Source: CAYJRR01 sp964372275 [NCBI: uncultured bacterium]
GTDB lineage: Bacteria > CAYJRR01
Length of the DNA stretch: 52,505 bases
Direction: 5' to 3'
Assembly: GCA_964372275.1 (NCBI GenBank)
Contig: CAYJRR010000010.1
Location: 1-52,505, forward strand
The notes under the pieces are model-generated. The model searched no databases, had not been told where the DNA came from, and saw nothing but the letters and a program-made list of their open reading frames with translations. This document shows, one piece after another, positions 16,973 through 27,680 of the stretch (positions are counted from its first letter, which is position 1; each line of letters opens with the position of its first letter). The position numbers were made by a program, and so were the translations under genes.

Positions 16973-18415
16973 ATGGCCTTCGACGAGCTCCACGAATACT
17001 GCGGAGTCTTCGGCATCTTCGGTCATCCCGAAGCGGCCAACCTCGCCTACCTGGGTCTCTACGCGCTGCAGCATCGCGGGCAGGAGGCGGCGGGGATCGT
17101 CTCCACCGACGGGGAGGTGCTGCACCAACACCGGGCGATGGGGCTGGTGGCCGACATCTTCGACGAGGAGACGCTGCGCCGGCTTCCGGGGAACGCGGCG
17201 ATCGGGCACGTCCGCTATTCGACGGCGGGAACGAGCGTGCTGCGCAACAGCCAGCCGATCGTCGCCGAGTTCGCGCGCGGCGGGCTCGAGCGCGAATACG
17301 GCGCGGTGGCGATCGCGCACAACGGGAACCTCACCAACGCCGCGCGGCTGCGGCTGGAGCTGGAGTCGGCCGGCTCGATCTTCCAGACCACGGTCGACAG
17401 CGAGGTGATCCTCCATCTCCTGGCGCGCTCGCGCCAGTCGTCGCTCACGGCGAAGATCGCCGACAGCCTGCCTCGCCTGCAGGGGGCCTATTCGCTCGTC
17501 TTCCTGACCGAGAGCTCGCTGGTGGCGGTCCGCGATCCGCACGGGTTCCGTCCCCTGGTGCTGGGGGACCTCGACGGCCTGCCCGTCGTCGCCTCCGAGA
17601 CCTGTGCCCTCGACCTGATCCGCGCGCGTTTCGTGCGCGAGCTCGATCCGGGCGAGGTGCTGACGATCGACAAGGAGGGGATGCGCTCGGAGCGCCCGTT
17701 CCCTCCGGCTCCGAAACGCCCCTGCGTCTTCGAGCTGGTCTACTTCGCCCGGCCCGATTCGCGCGCCTTCGGGTCGAACGTCTACGCATCGCGCCGCGAG
17801 ATGGGGGCGGCGCTGGCGCGGCGCCACCCGGCCGAGGCGGACGTGGTGGTTCCGGTCCCCGACTCGGGCGTGCCGGCGGCGATCGGGTACTCGCGGGCGG
17901 CGGGGATCCCGTTCGAGCTGGGGCTGATCCGCAATCACTACGTCGGCCGCACCTTCATCGAGCCGCAACAGTCGATCCGCAACTTCGGCGTGAAGGTGAA
18001 GCTCAATCCGGTCGGACCGATTCTCGACGGCAAGCGGGTGGTGCTGATCGACGATTCGATCGTGCGCGGGACGACCAGCCGGAAGCTGGTGCGCACGCTG
18101 CGGGAGAACGGCGCGCGCGAGGTCCACATGCGCATCGCCGCGCCACCGACCACCCATCCCTGCTTCTACGGGATCGCCACGCCGACGCGTGAAGAGCTGA
18201 TCGCCGCGCGCATGAGCGTCGAGGAGATCCGCGATTGGCTCGGCGCCGATTCGCTGGGCTATCTCTCCGTCGAGGAGATGCTCCGCGCCGTGGCCGCCGC
18301 CTCGACGACGCCGTCGAGGGCGACGCTGCCCGACTTCTGCACGGCCTGCTTCACGGGGGAGTACGCCGTGCCGCCGACCGATCCGGCGGCCGCGGGGAGG
18401 ATGGGATCGTCGTAG
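16973..18415 (+). CDS. purF: Amidophosphoribosyltransferase PurF (Fe-S type)
   Basis: First step of purine synthesis: PRPP + glutamine to phosphoribosylamine; 480 aa. ATG 16973 gives a nine-residue propeptide (MAFDELHEY) before the catalytic N-terminal Cys of CGVFGIFGH. A GTG ten codons upstream is in frame but would make an atypical leader. The Ntn glutaminase domain shows LQHRGQEAAGI, GHVRYSTAG and AHNGNLTN. The phosphoribosyltransferase domain shows the PRPP loop VVLIDDSIVRGTTS. Four Cys residues (RPCVFELVYF, HPCFYG, DFCTACF) match the [4Fe-4S] ligands of the Bacillus-type enzyme, which suggests oxygen-sensitive regulation. No PurR box or riboswitch was recognised upstream. The giant TPR gene follows at once. 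Confidence 0.97.
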   Translation: MAFDELHEYCGVFGIFGHPEAANLAYLGLYALQHRGQEAAGIVSTDGEVLHQHRAMGLVADIFDEETLRRLPGNAAIGHVRYSTAGTSVLRNSQPIVAEFARGGLEREYGAVAIAHNGNLTNAARLRLELESAGSIFQTTVDSEVILHLLARSRQSSLTAKIADSLPRLQGAYSLVFLTESSLVAVRDPHGFRPLVLGDLDGLPVVASETCALDLIRARFVRELDPGEVLTIDKEGMRSERPFPPAPKRPCVFELVYFARPDSRAFGSNVYASRREMGAALARRHPAEADVVVPVPDSGVPAAIGYSRAAGIPFELGLIRNHYVGRTFIEPQQSIRNFGVKVKLNPVGPILDGKRVVLIDDSIVRGTTSRKLVRTLRENGAREVHMRIAAPPTTHPCFYGIATPTREELIAARMSVEEIRDWLGADSLGYLSVEEMLRAVAAASTTPSRATLPDFCTACFTGEYAVPPTDPAAAGRMGSS

Positions 18416-18438
18416 AGCGGACAGAGGTCGGGCGAGCG

Positions 18439-21400
18439 TTGCGCCAGGCCGCCGAGCGGGTGCGATTCGCGCTGGCGTCGACCGGCGGGAGGGCGCGGCT
18501 GGTCCTCGAGCAGGCCTTCCAGGGGATCGAGCCGTTCGACGGGATCCGGGTCGACCAGCTCGAGCTCGACGTCCCGGGGACGACGCTCCCGTCCGAGATC
18601 TCCGCCGGCCCCTCCGCCTTCAAGAACCGCCGACTGAAACTGAAGAGCCTGCGCTTCTCGATCTCGGAGGAGGCGGCGACGCGGCACGTCGCGGCGCAAC
18701 TCGATCCCGACGCCGGCGCGCGGGAGGTCTCGCTGCGCGTCTTCTCCGACCACGTGCGCCTCTACGCGGAGGTCGCCGGGTGCCGCTTCGTCACGCTCGG
18801 AGGGCTCGAGGTCGACGAGGCCGGACGCTTCGCCGTTTCGTTCTACGAGATCCGATGCTTCGGTCGACTCCCGCGCGGACAGACCCCGGCCGCGCTGTTC
18901 GACCGACTGCTGGGGGCCCGCGGCCGCCCGGTCGCCGAACGTACGCACGCCACGCGCTTCCTCCTGCGACCCTACGCGGCGCTCTTGGGGTCGTGGCTCC
19001 CCGCCGCCGGCTGGAAGATCCCCGACACCGCGACGGCGCTCGACCGGCAGGTGACGTTGCGGGGGGACCGGATCTACTTCCAGCTGGCGCAGAGCGCCGC
19101 GCCGGGGCTGGTGGCGGCCACCGACGGGACGCCGAACCTCGCCGCCTTCGAGCACGCCGAAGCGGAGCGGCTGTTCGACGCCGCCGAGACCAGGCTCCGC
19201 GACGGCGACCTCGCCGGCGCCGCGGCCGCCTACGCACCGTACGCCGACCCGCGCACCGGGCATCCGTTCGCGCTGCGCCGCCTGGCCTGGATCCGCGCCG
19301 CCGAGGCCACCGGGGACGCGCCCGATCCGGAGAAGCGTCGCGAGGCGATGCGTCTCGTCGAGGCGGTTCGCGCGAGGCTTCCCGACGATCCGTGGGTCGC
19401 GGCCGCCGAGCTCACCGACGCCTTGTCCGCGGGGGAGGCGGAGGCGGCGGTCGAATCGCTCGAGCGGATCTCCCAGAGGTCCGGCGACGAGGGGGACCTG
19501 CGCGGGCGGCTCTTCGGTGAGCTTCTGCTCGGCGAGCTGTACGCCACCCCCGGACCGACCTACGACCTCGCGCTCGCGCGCGGATGCTACGAGAGCGTGC
19601 TGCGCCTCGACCCGGGCTGCGCCTCCGCACGCCAGGCGTTGGGGGCGGCGCTTCGCGCGACCGGCGAGCCGGCCCGTGCCGTCGAAGAGTGGACCCGGGT
19701 GCTGGAAGGGAACCCCGAGACCGATCACGGGGCCGATGCCGCGCGCGGACTCGAGCCGGCGGTGCGTCGTTGGCTTCTCCTGGCGATCGCCGAGACGCAG
19801 CTCGACGATCTGGGCGATCCCGACAAGGCGATCCCGCTCTTCCGGATGGCGCAGGAGGGGGACGAAGCCCACCGCCTGGCGGCCTGGGAGGGTCTGGCCC
19901 GCGCCTACGCCGCCAAGGGGGACGCGCCGGCGGCGATCCGCCAGCTGGAGCGCGTGGCCGAACGGTGCGCCGCGGTCGGCGATCGCGCCGGGGCGGCGCG
20001 CGCGCAGGCCGCAATCGGGATCCTCTGGTCCGATCGGCTTTCACGTCCGGAGAACGCGCTGCTCCGGTTCGAGCGGGCGCTCGCCCTCGACCCCGGAAAC
20101 GTCGACGCGCTGGCGCGCCTGTTTCGACTCCGCGCGGAGACGGGGCGCGCCGCCGACGCCCTGAAGGTCGGTCGGGATCTGGCCGACGCCCACCTCCGCG
20201 CCGGCTCGGCGCGACGCGCGGTCGACGTTCTGCTCGAGGTCTCGCGACTCGCGCGGAGCTCGGGCGACCCGGAAGCCTCGCTCTCCGCCGCGGCGCGCGC
20301 ACTGGAGATCGATCCGGACGCGGAGGAGGTACGCCGGGCGGCGGACGAGCAGTTCCGGACGGCGGGCGAGGGGAGGCGGCTCGCGGAGCTCTACGCCACG
20401 CTCCTGCCGCGCATGCCGCCCTCGGCCGCGGCGGAGTTCCACCTGCTGCGCGCGCGGGTCCAGGCCGATCTCCTGCACGACGCCGACGCGGCGGTGGAGG
20501 ACGCGCGGGCGGCGCTTCAAAGCGCCGATGCCGCGCGCGACGTCGACCGGCAACGGCGGGCGAGGGAGCTGCTGGTCGAGCTGTTCCGCCGCGAAGGGCG
20601 GCAGGTCGAGTTGCGCGAGATCCGGAGCGCGCAATGGGCCGACGCCGATCCCGAGACCAAGGCGGCGATCGCCCTCGACCTGGGCACGATTTCGCGCGCG
20701 CTGGGGGAGTGGGAGGAGGCGCGGGGATGGTACGAGCGGGCGGCGATCGAGGCGTCGAGCGCCGGTCCGGCGCTCGCGGCGCTCGCAGACCTGGCCGCGG
20801 AGCGCGGCGATGCCGCCGGTCGCGCCGAGGCGCTGCTGCGGCGCGCGGCGCTCGAGCCGGACGGCGCCCGCCGCGTCGCGCTCCGCGTCGACGCCGCGGC
20901 GGTGCTGTTGGAGGCGGTCGGAGATCACGAGGCGGCGAAGGCCGAGACGCAGCGCGCCATCGACGAGGCCGGCGAGGAGGCCGCCCCGGCGGCGGCCTGG
21001 AAGGTGCTCGGATCGGCGCAGCGGGCCGGGAAGGAGCTCGATGCCGCGGCGCGTTCGCTGGAGCGCTGGCACCGGCGTCTCTCGGCCGATCCGTCGGTTG
21101 GCGACGCCGCGCGGGCCGCCGCCGCCCGCGAGGTGGCGGCGGTGCATGCCGAGCGCGACGACGATGCGGCCGAGCTCGACTGGATCGGGATCGCGCACGA
21201 GTCGAAGCCGGTCGATTTGGCGCTCGTCCAGCGCGGCCGATGGCTCGCCGACCGGCTGGGGGACGTCGTCCGGGCGCTCGCCTTCGAAGAGGCCGAGGCG
21301 GCGATGGTGCCGGAGCCGCGCGACGCCGCCGAACGCTGGCTCGCCGCTGGGCGCCGGCGGGACGCGCGCGGCGAGGAGGCCGAGGCGGAGCGGGACCTGC

Positions 21401-24400
21401 GTGCCGCGTTCCGCGCGGCGCCCGGCGAGGAAGCGGCGCTGGCGGCGCTCGTCGACTTCCTCACCGCCCGGGGGCGCGTCGCCGACGCGGTGAACGCGTT
21501 GGCCGAGGCGGCCTCCGCCGCGACGCCGGATCGGGCCGCTCCGCGACTGCGGCGGGCGGCGGCACTGGAGACGGACCCGGGGCGCGTCCGCCGCCTCCAC
21601 GAGCGCGTGCTCGAACTCGTCCCCGACGACCCGACGGCGCTCGCCTACCTCGCCGACGCCGCGCGCCGCGACGGCGATTGGAGGCGTGCGCGCGAGCGAC
21701 TCGAAAAACTGGCGGAGGCGACCCCCGACCTGCCGGCCGAGGAGTGCGCGCAGTTGGCGATGCGGCGGGGGGAAGCGGCGGAACGGGACGGAGACGTCGC
21801 CGCCGCCGCGGAGCGCTACCGCCTGGCCGCGGCCCTCGCGCCGAAGCTCCGCGAACCGTGGAAGGCGCTCCGCGCGATGGCGATCGCCAGCAGCCGGTTC
21901 GAGGACGCCACCGACGCCTGCGAAGAGGAGGCGCGCCGCGCCGAGTCGGCCGACGAGCGGCTGGCGCTTCTCCAGGAGGCGGGACGGCTGGCGCTCGACC
22001 GGCTGCGCCAGTACGGCCGCGCGGTGCAGCGTTTCCGCGATGTCCTGGCCCAGAATCCGCGCCACCTCCCGGCGCTGGATGCGCTGGAGGGGGCCTACGC
22101 GGCGCTCGACGACCCGACCGGGCTGCTCGACGTCCTGCTGCGCAAGGTCGAGGTACTGGAGGATCCGAAGCGGCGCTCCGAACTGCTCCTTCGCGCCGCG
22201 GAGATCTCCTGGAAACGGCGCCACGACGTCGACGCCGCGTCGGAGTACGCCCGGCGCGCACGCCTCCTCCATCCCGGCGAAGGGGAGGCGTTCGCCCTCC
22301 AGGAGGCGATGCTCAAGGCGGAGCGCCGCCACGACCGCCTCTCGCGCCTCTACGAAGAGGAGGCCGAGGCATCGACCGACCGACGCCGTGTCGCGTTCCT
22401 GGAGGACGCGGCGCTCCTGCGAGCGCAGGAGTTGGGCGACTTCGACGGCGCGGCGCGTCTGCTGGAGCGGGCGATCGGCGAGGGGCCGGGCGGCGATCCG
22501 CGCCTGCTCTCGCTTTTGGCCGACGTCCACCAGCGACGGGGGGACGGGGCGAGGCTCGCCGACACGCTCCTCCGGCTCGGCGGCGCCTACGTCGGCGCCG
22601 AGAAGGCGGCGATCTGGCTGCGGCTGGCGCGGGTCCGCGAGGAGATGCTCTCCGATCCCGCCGGCAGCCTCGCGGCGCTGCGTGAAGCGCACGAGATCGC
22701 CCCGGACGAGCGCGAGGTGGTGCTCGAGCTGCGGGCGAAGCTGTTCGCCCTCGCCGCCTGGAACGACCTCGCCGAGTTCGAGCGCGCGCTCGCCGACCGC
22801 GCGACCGATTCGCGCGACGCGGCGGCGGGGTACCGGCGCTCCGCCGTCGTCTACCGCGATCGACTTGACGACGGCCCGGCGGCGGTGCGCGCCTTCCGCC
22901 GCGCGCTGGAGCTCGATCCCTTCGATCGCGAGGCCCTCGCCGGCGCGGACGGCGTCCTCGCGGCGCGCGGCGACCACGCCACCCGCGCGCGGATCTACCG
23001 CACCCTCCTTTCGGGGAGGAGCGATGACGCGGAGCTCCGGGACGGCTACATCGACGCCATGGCGGCGGCGGGGAGCTGGACGGAGCTGGAGGCCGACCTC
23101 AAGCCGGTCTTCGACGCGGAGCCGGTGACCGGCCCGGCGGTGAGCCGGTTGCTGGCGGCGTACCGCGCCGCCGGCCGGCACCGGGATCGGGCGCGCTACC
23201 TGGAGGCGCGGGTGGCGGCGGGCGAAGCGGACGCGCGGCTCGTTCTCGAGGAGTCGTTCGCCGAGCGCGAGGACTGGCGCGGCCTGGCCGAGTTCTACCT
23301 CCGCCAGGCCGAGACGAAGCGGGGCCGGGCGCGGGCCGAGGAGGTCGCTCGCGCCTCCGCCGTCTTCCGCGACCGGCTCAACGACCTGGCGCGGGCGCGT
23401 GGCGCCTTGCGCGACGCGATCGTGACGGCCCCGGAAGACGCCGAGCTGTTCGACGCGGTGGTCGAGGTGTTCGAACGGGCCGGCGATATGGAAGGTCTCC
23501 GCGACTTCCTGTTGGAGACGGCCGAGGGGGCGACGGGGGGGGCCAAGGGGGAGCTTTTGCGCCGGGCGGCCGCCATCACGCGGGAGCGCCTGGCCGACGG
23601 CGCGCGCGCGTTCGAGATCCTCCAGGAGATCCTGGCGCGCGATCCCGACGACGACCTCGCGGCCGAGGCCGCCTTGGAGATCCTCTCGGCGAGGGCGGAC
23701 GGGGCGGGGATCTACGCCCTCTGGATGGCCCGGGGGGAGAAAGGGACCGATCCGGCGCGGCGGGCCGCGTGGTACCGCCGCGCGGCCGAGACGGCGCGCG
23801 ACGCCCTGGCCGATCCGGCCCGGACCGCGTCGGCGTACCGCGCCGCGCTGGTGATCGATCCCGACGACGGGGAGGCGGCGAGGGGGGCGGAGCGGGCCTT
23901 CGAGCAGTCGGGGCGGTGGGACGATCTGGCCTCGTTCCGCATCGCCCGCGCGGCGCGCCTTCCGGCGGGGAACGCCCGCGGCGAGGCGCTGTTCGCCGTC
24001 GCCGTCCTGGTGCGCGATCGGATCGGCGACGGGTCCAAAGCCCTGGAGCTGTTCCGGCAGGCCACCGCCGAGCGCCCCGCCGATCCGTCGGCCGTCGACG
24101 CCGCCGCGGCGATCCTCGCCTCGTCCGAGCGTTGGGACGAGCTCGCGTCCTGGCTCCTCAAGACGGCCGGGGGGCTCGCGGAAGGGGAAGCGGCGCAACG
24201 TCGCCTCGACGCGGCGGAGGTGCTGCTCGACCGGTTCCCCGGCGAGGCGTCGCGGGAGATCCAGGCGATCCAGGCGCTGGCGCAGAACCTCTACCTGTTC
24301 GACTTCGAGATTGCCATCGCCGCCTTCGACGCCGCGGTGACCCTCCTCGAGACCCGGAAGAACTGGACCGGTCTCGTCGACCTCTACAACAAGGCGCTCG

Positions 24401-27400
24401 AGGCGCCGACCTTCGCCGCCAAGCGCTCCGACGTGCTGCACCGGCTGGCGCTCCTGACCCGCGACCGACTCGAAGACCCGCCGCTCGCGGTCCGACACTG
24501 GCGGCGCGCGCTGGAGCTCGACCCGCGCCACGAGCCCTCCTTCGCCGCGCTCGACGCCTGGTTCCGTGGCTCGGCCGACTGGAGCGGTCTGCTCGACCTC
24601 CTGCAACGGATGGCGGAGTGCGCCCCCGATGCCGACTTCGCCGCCGAATGCTACGTCCGGCGCGCGGAGCTGAAGGGCGCGCAGCTCGCGGACGGCCCCG
24701 GCGCCGCCGAGGAGTACGAGCGGGCGCTGAAGGCCCGGCCGGAGGACCTCGACCTGATGCTCCGCCGCGAGTCGGCGCTCGCCGACGCCGGGCTCTGGGG
24801 CCGCCTGGTGCAGGCGCTGCTCGCGCGCGCCGCGGGGACCGAGCCGGACTCGGCGGCCGCGGCGATCCGCATCCGCGCCGCCGACATCCTCGCCGACCAG
24901 CTCCACGACGACGACGCCGCGAGGACCCTCTACGAGGAGACCCGCGCCACCGCCGCCCATCCCGACGAGCCGCTGGTGGGGCTGGAGCGGATCTATCGCC
25001 GGCGCGACGACGCCGCCCGGCTGGCCGAGACGCTGCTCGCCCGCGGCACCTTGCCGGGCGAACCGTCGGGCCGGTCACGGCTCCTGGTCGAGGCGGCGAT
25101 GCTCCGGCGCGACCGGCTGAACGACGTCGCCGGGGCGCTGGAGACGCTGACCTTCGCCCGGACTCTCGACCCCGGCGATGCCGAGGTGCTCCGGCGGATG
25201 CGCGAGATCTATCGCGACCGCGACGACTGGGCCGCGATCGACGCCACTCTCGAGGCGGAGGAGGAGCTGCTGGGGAAGGACCTGCCCGATCTGCGCGCCG
25301 CGCTCGCCTACGAGCGGGCGCTGGTGGCGCGCGACGGATTCCGCGACCTGCCGGCGGCGATCGGACACCTTTCGCGTGCGGTCGAGCTCGATCCGGAGGA
25401 CTGGACCGCGGCGCGGGCGTTGGCCGAATCGACCGAGGTGCTCGGGAACTGGCCGGTGGCCCGGCGGGAGTGGTCGCGTCTGGCGACCGGGACCGAAGGA
25501 GAAGAACGCGCCGGATTCCTGGAACGGGCGGCGGTGGCGGCGCTCAAGACGGGGGAGATCGGAAGCGCGCTCGCCCACCGCGAAGACGCGGTGGAAGCGA
25601 ATCCCGACGACATCGGCGGATGGGAGCGGCTGTCGGCGACCTACCTCGACGCACGGCAGTGGCAGGAGGCGCGGATCGCGCTCGGGGAGCTCCTGGCGCG
25701 GACCGTCCGGTCCGGGGACGCCGGGCGCACCGTCTCGATCTACTTCGACCTGGCACGAGCGGAGCGCCAGGCGGGACACGGCGACAGCGCGATCGCGCGC
25801 TTGACGCGGCTCCTGGAGGCGGCGCCCGACCACCGGGAGGCGTTGGAGCTGTTGCTCGAGCTGCGGCGGGAGCGCGGGCTGCCGGCGGAGTTGGCCGAAA
25901 CGCTTCGCCGCCTGCTTCCGCTCGCACCCGACGAACGCCGGCCGTCGCTCCTGCGCGAGCTGGGCCATTGTCTCGAGACCGGACTCGGTCGCCCGAACGA
26001 GGCGCTCGAGGTCTACCTGGAGCTGCGCCAGGCGACCCCCCAGGACGCGGAGGTCCTGTGGCGGGTGTCGGAGCTGGCCTGGCAGAACGCGCGTCACGCC
26101 TTGTTCCTCGAGACCTGGCCGGCCGTCGCCGCGGCGGAGACGGCCCCCGCGCGCCGCCTGGCGCTGGCGTTCCGTGCCGGCGACTCGCTGAAGCGGGTGA
26201 GCAAGCCGGCGGAGGCGGCGCAGCAGTTCATGCGCGCCCTCGAGATCGACCCGACGCATCCCCCGTCGTGGCTGGGCCTGGCCGACGTCTACGAGGAGGC
26301 CGGGGAGTGGCCGCGCGCCGCCGAGGCCTATGCCGGCGCGGTGCGCAACCAGCCGCCCGACACGCCGCCGGAGACGGCGGCGGAGCTGGCCATCCGCTTC
26401 GCCAATCTGCTCGCCGATCGGCTGGGGGACTTCGACGGGGCGGCGGCGCAGCTGGCGGTCGCGGTTCGCCTCAAGCCGGACGACCTGGAGCTGCGTCTGA
26501 AGCGGATCGGGACCCTCGCCCGGACGACCTCGCGCGGGGTGGGTCTCGCCGAGTTGTTGGAGATCGCGCGTCGCGATCCGCTTCACGTCGACGTCCTTCG
26601 GCTGCTGGCCGGGCTCTACGTCGAGGCGCAGGAGATCGACCGGGCGTTCGTCGTTCACCAGATCCTCCAGCTGATCGATCGGTCGGCGACCGACGCTACG
26701 ACCTTCCTCGAAGCGCACGCCTGGAAGCTCGACCAGGAGATGAAGCGCTCGCTCGACGAGCTGGCGCGCAGCCGCCACCTGACGCACCCCTTCATGAAGG
26801 GGATCGAGGAGAACCCGGAGACCTCCTTCCTGCGCGCCTCGCTGGCGGCGCTGTCCGAGCCGATCGCCGAGATCTTTCCGGCGCCGTTCACACGCGACGG
26901 ACTGGTCCAGATCGACTTCACGCAAGGGTCGGAGCTCGAGCAGATGGTGACCTCGACCCGTCTCCGGCTGGGGATGGGTCCGATGGAGATGTACTGGCGC
27001 CCCTCCGAGGTGCCGGCGAGACGGGAGACGATCTCCGACCTTCTCCACGTCGAAGCCGGCGAGCCGCCGGCCTTCCTGATCGACGACACCGTGGCCACGC
27101 TGGTCCCCGACCGCCGTGGCGCGCTGTTCGTCATCGCCAAGTACGTGGAGCGGATGCGGAGCGGCCTGGGGGGGATTGCCCGCTTGAGCGCCGCGGAGCT
27201 GGCGCGGCTGGCGCTTCTGGTGCGGAAGGCGTTCGACCCCCGCGCGGCCGAGCTGACGCTGCCGGGGGTGGCGGCCGAGGCGCAGGCCGAAGCGGTCAAA
27301 GCGTTCCGGAAACGGGTGCCGCGGCGGGCGCGGCGCGAGGTGGAGATGCTCGCGGTCTCGATCACCGCCGACCTCCTGCGTTCGTGGTGCGCGAGCCTCC

Positions 27401-27633
27401 GCCACACGGAGAATCGCGCCGGTCTTTTGGTCGGGAACGACATCGCGGCGGCGGTGCAGGTGATCTTCGGCCTCGACCGCGATCTCGCCCGCCTCGACTT
27501 CCGGCGCTCCCCCGATCCGCGCGACGCGCTGCGCCGGTCGGACGAGGCGATGGAGCTGCTCCGATTCTGCCTGTCGGAAGACTATTTCGCCTTGCGCAAG
27601 AGCCTGGGCCTGGCCTTCGACCGCCGCTCCTAG
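18439..27633 (+). CDS. Giant tetratricopeptide-repeat protein
   Basis: About 3064 aa, filling 9.2 kb without a signal peptide or membrane helix, so probably cytoplasmic. The first roughly 210 residues form a separate domain (ALRQAAERVRFALASTGG, VSLRVFSDHVRLYAEVAG). From about residue 230 to 2760 there are TPR-like repeats, many ending in ALELDP-type turns (ALDPGNVDALARLF, ALEIDPDAEEVRRAAD, ALELDPFDREALAGAD). A distinct C-terminal domain of about 290 residues follows (HPFMKGIEENPETSFLRASL, DFTQGSELEQMVTSTRLRLG). The start is unsure: TTG 18439 and GTG 18460 are both possible and no strong ribosome site is visible. Giant TPR proteins occur in Myxococcota (for example GltI/AgmK of gliding motility), but no motility genes are nearby, so that link is only architectural. 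It is likely a scaffold. Confidence 0.85.
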   Translation: MRQAAERVRFALASTGGRARLVLEQAFQGIEPFDGIRVDQLELDVPGTTLPSEISAGPSAFKNRRLKLKSLRFSISEEAATRHVAAQLDPDAGAREVSLRVFSDHVRLYAEVAGCRFVTLGGLEVDEAGRFAVSFYEIRCFGRLPRGQTPAALFDRLLGARGRPVAERTHATRFLLRPYAALLGSWLPAAGWKIPDTATALDRQVTLRGDRIYFQLAQSAAPGLVAATDGTPNLAAFEHAEAERLFDAAETRLRDGDLAGAAAAYAPYADPRTGHPFALRRLAWIRAAEATGDAPDPEKRREAMRLVEAVRARLPDDPWVAAAELTDALSAGEAEAAVESLERISQRSGDEGDLRGRLFGELLLGELYATPGPTYDLALARGCYESVLRLDPGCASARQALGAALRATGEPARAVEEWTRVLEGNPETDHGADAARGLEPAVRRWLLLAIAETQLDDLGDPDKAIPLFRMAQEGDEAHRLAAWEGLARAYAAKGDAPAAIRQLERVAERCAAVGDRAGAARAQAAIGILWSDRLSRPENALLRFERALALDPGNVDALARLFRLRAETGRAADALKVGRDLADAHLRAGSARRAVDVLLEVSRLARSSGDPEASLSAAARALEIDPDAEEVRRAADEQFRTAGEGRRLAELYATLLPRMPPSAAAEFHLLRARVQADLLHDADAAVEDARAALQSADAARDVDRQRRARELLVELFRREGRQVELREIRSAQWADADPETKAAIALDLGTISRALGEWEEARGWYERAAIEASSAGPALAALADLAAERGDAAGRAEALLRRAALEPDGARRVALRVDAAAVLLEAVGDHEAAKAETQRAIDEAGEEAAPAAAWKVLGSAQRAGKELDAAARSLERWHRRLSADPSVGDAARAAAAREVAAVHAERDDDAAELDWIGIAHESKPVDLALVQRGRWLADRLGDVVRALAFEEAEAAMVPEPRDAAERWLAAGRRRDARGEEAEAERDLRAAFRAAPGEEAALAALVDFLTARGRVADAVNALAEAASAATPDRAAPRLRRAAALETDPGRVRRLHERVLELVPDDPTALAYLADAARRDGDWRRARERLEKLAEATPDLPAEECAQLAMRRGEAAERDGDVAAAAERYRLAAALAPKLREPWKALRAMAIASSRFEDATDACEEEARRAESADERLALLQEAGRLALDRLRQYGRAVQRFRDVLAQNPRHLPALDALEGAYAALDDPTGLLDVLLRKVEVLEDPKRRSELLLRAAEISWKRRHDVDAASEYARRARLLHPGEGEAFALQEAMLKAERRHDRLSRLYEEEAEASTDRRRVAFLEDAALLRAQELGDFDGAARLLERAIGEGPGGDPRLLSLLADVHQRRGDGARLADTLLRLGGAYVGAEKAAIWLRLARVREEMLSDPAGSLAALREAHEIAPDEREVVLELRAKLFALAAWNDLAEFERALADRATDSRDAAAGYRRSAVVYRDRLDDGPAAVRAFRRALELDPFDREALAGADGVLAARGDHATRARIYRTLLSGRSDDAELRDGYIDAMAAAGSWTELEADLKPVFDAEPVTGPAVSRLLAAYRAAGRHRDRARYLEARVAAGEADARLVLEESFAEREDWRGLAEFYLRQAETKRGRARAEEVARASAVFRDRLNDLARARGALRDAIVTAPEDAELFDAVVEVFERAGDMEGLRDFLLETAEGATGGAKGELLRRAAAITRERLADGARAFEILQEILARDPDDDLAAEAALEILSARADGAGIYALWMARGEKGTDPARRAAWYRRAAETARDALADPARTASAYRAALVIDPDDGEAARGAERAFEQSGRWDDLASFRIARAARLPAGNARGEALFAVAVLVRDRIGDGSKALELFRQATAERPADPSAVDAAAAILASSERWDELASWLLKTAGGLAEGEAAQRRLDAAEVLLDRFPGEASREIQAIQALAQNLYLFDFEIAIAAFDAAVTLLETRKNWTGLVDLYNKALEAPTFAAKRSDVLHRLALLTRDRLEDPPLAVRHWRRALELDPRHEPSFAALDAWFRGSADWSGLLDLLQRMAECAPDADFAAECYVRRAELKGAQLADGPGAAEEYERALKARPEDLDLMLRRESALADAGLWGRLVQALLARAAGTEPDSAAAAIRIRAADILADQLHDDDAARTLYEETRATAAHPDEPLVGLERIYRRRDDAARLAETLLARGTLPGEPSGRSRLLVEAAMLRRDRLNDVAGALETLTFARTLDPGDAEVLRRMREIYRDRDDWAAIDATLEAEEELLGKDLPDLRAALAYERALVARDGFRDLPAAIGHLSRAVELDPEDWTAARALAESTEVLGNWPVARREWSRLATGTEGEERAGFLERAAVAALKTGEIGSALAHREDAVEANPDDIGGWERLSATYLDARQWQEARIALGELLARTVRSGDAGRTVSIYFDLARAERQAGHGDSAIARLTRLLEAAPDHREALELLLELRRERGLPAELAETLRRLLPLAPDERRPSLLRELGHCLETGLGRPNEALEVYLELRQATPQDAEVLWRVSELAWQNARHALFLETWPAVAAAETAPARRLALAFRAGDSLKRVSKPAEAAQQFMRALEIDPTHPPSWLGLADVYEEAGEWPRAAEAYAGAVRNQPPDTPPETAAELAIRFANLLADRLGDFDGAAAQLAVAVRLKPDDLELRLKRIGTLARTTSRGVGLAELLEIARRDPLHVDVLRLLAGLYVEAQEIDRAFVVHQILQLIDRSATDATTFLEAHAWKLDQEMKRSLDELARSRHLTHPFMKGIEENPETSFLRASLAALSEPIAEIFPAPFTRDGLVQIDFTQGSELEQMVTSTRLRLGMGPMEMYWRPSEVPARRETISDLLHVEAGEPPAFLIDDTVATLVPDRRGALFVIAKYVERMRSGLGGIARLSAAELARLALLVRKAFDPRAAELTLPGVAAEAQAEAVKAFRKRVPRRARREVEMLAVSITADLLRSWCASLRHTENRAGLLVGNDIAAAVQVIFGLDRDLARLDFRRSPDPRDALRRSDEAMELLRFCLSEDYFALRKSLGLAFDRRS

Positions 27634-27680
27634 CCGTGGTGTCTTGCCGGCGCGAGGGGGCTCTTGTAGGGTCCGACGAC

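Noticed and set aside
20041-24960. A minus-strand open frame of more than 1600 codons opposite the giant TPR gene
   Set aside because: It is the mirror of a GC-rich coding frame. It is rich in Arg, Gly and Pro without domain motifs, whereas the plus frame shows regular TPR repeats.
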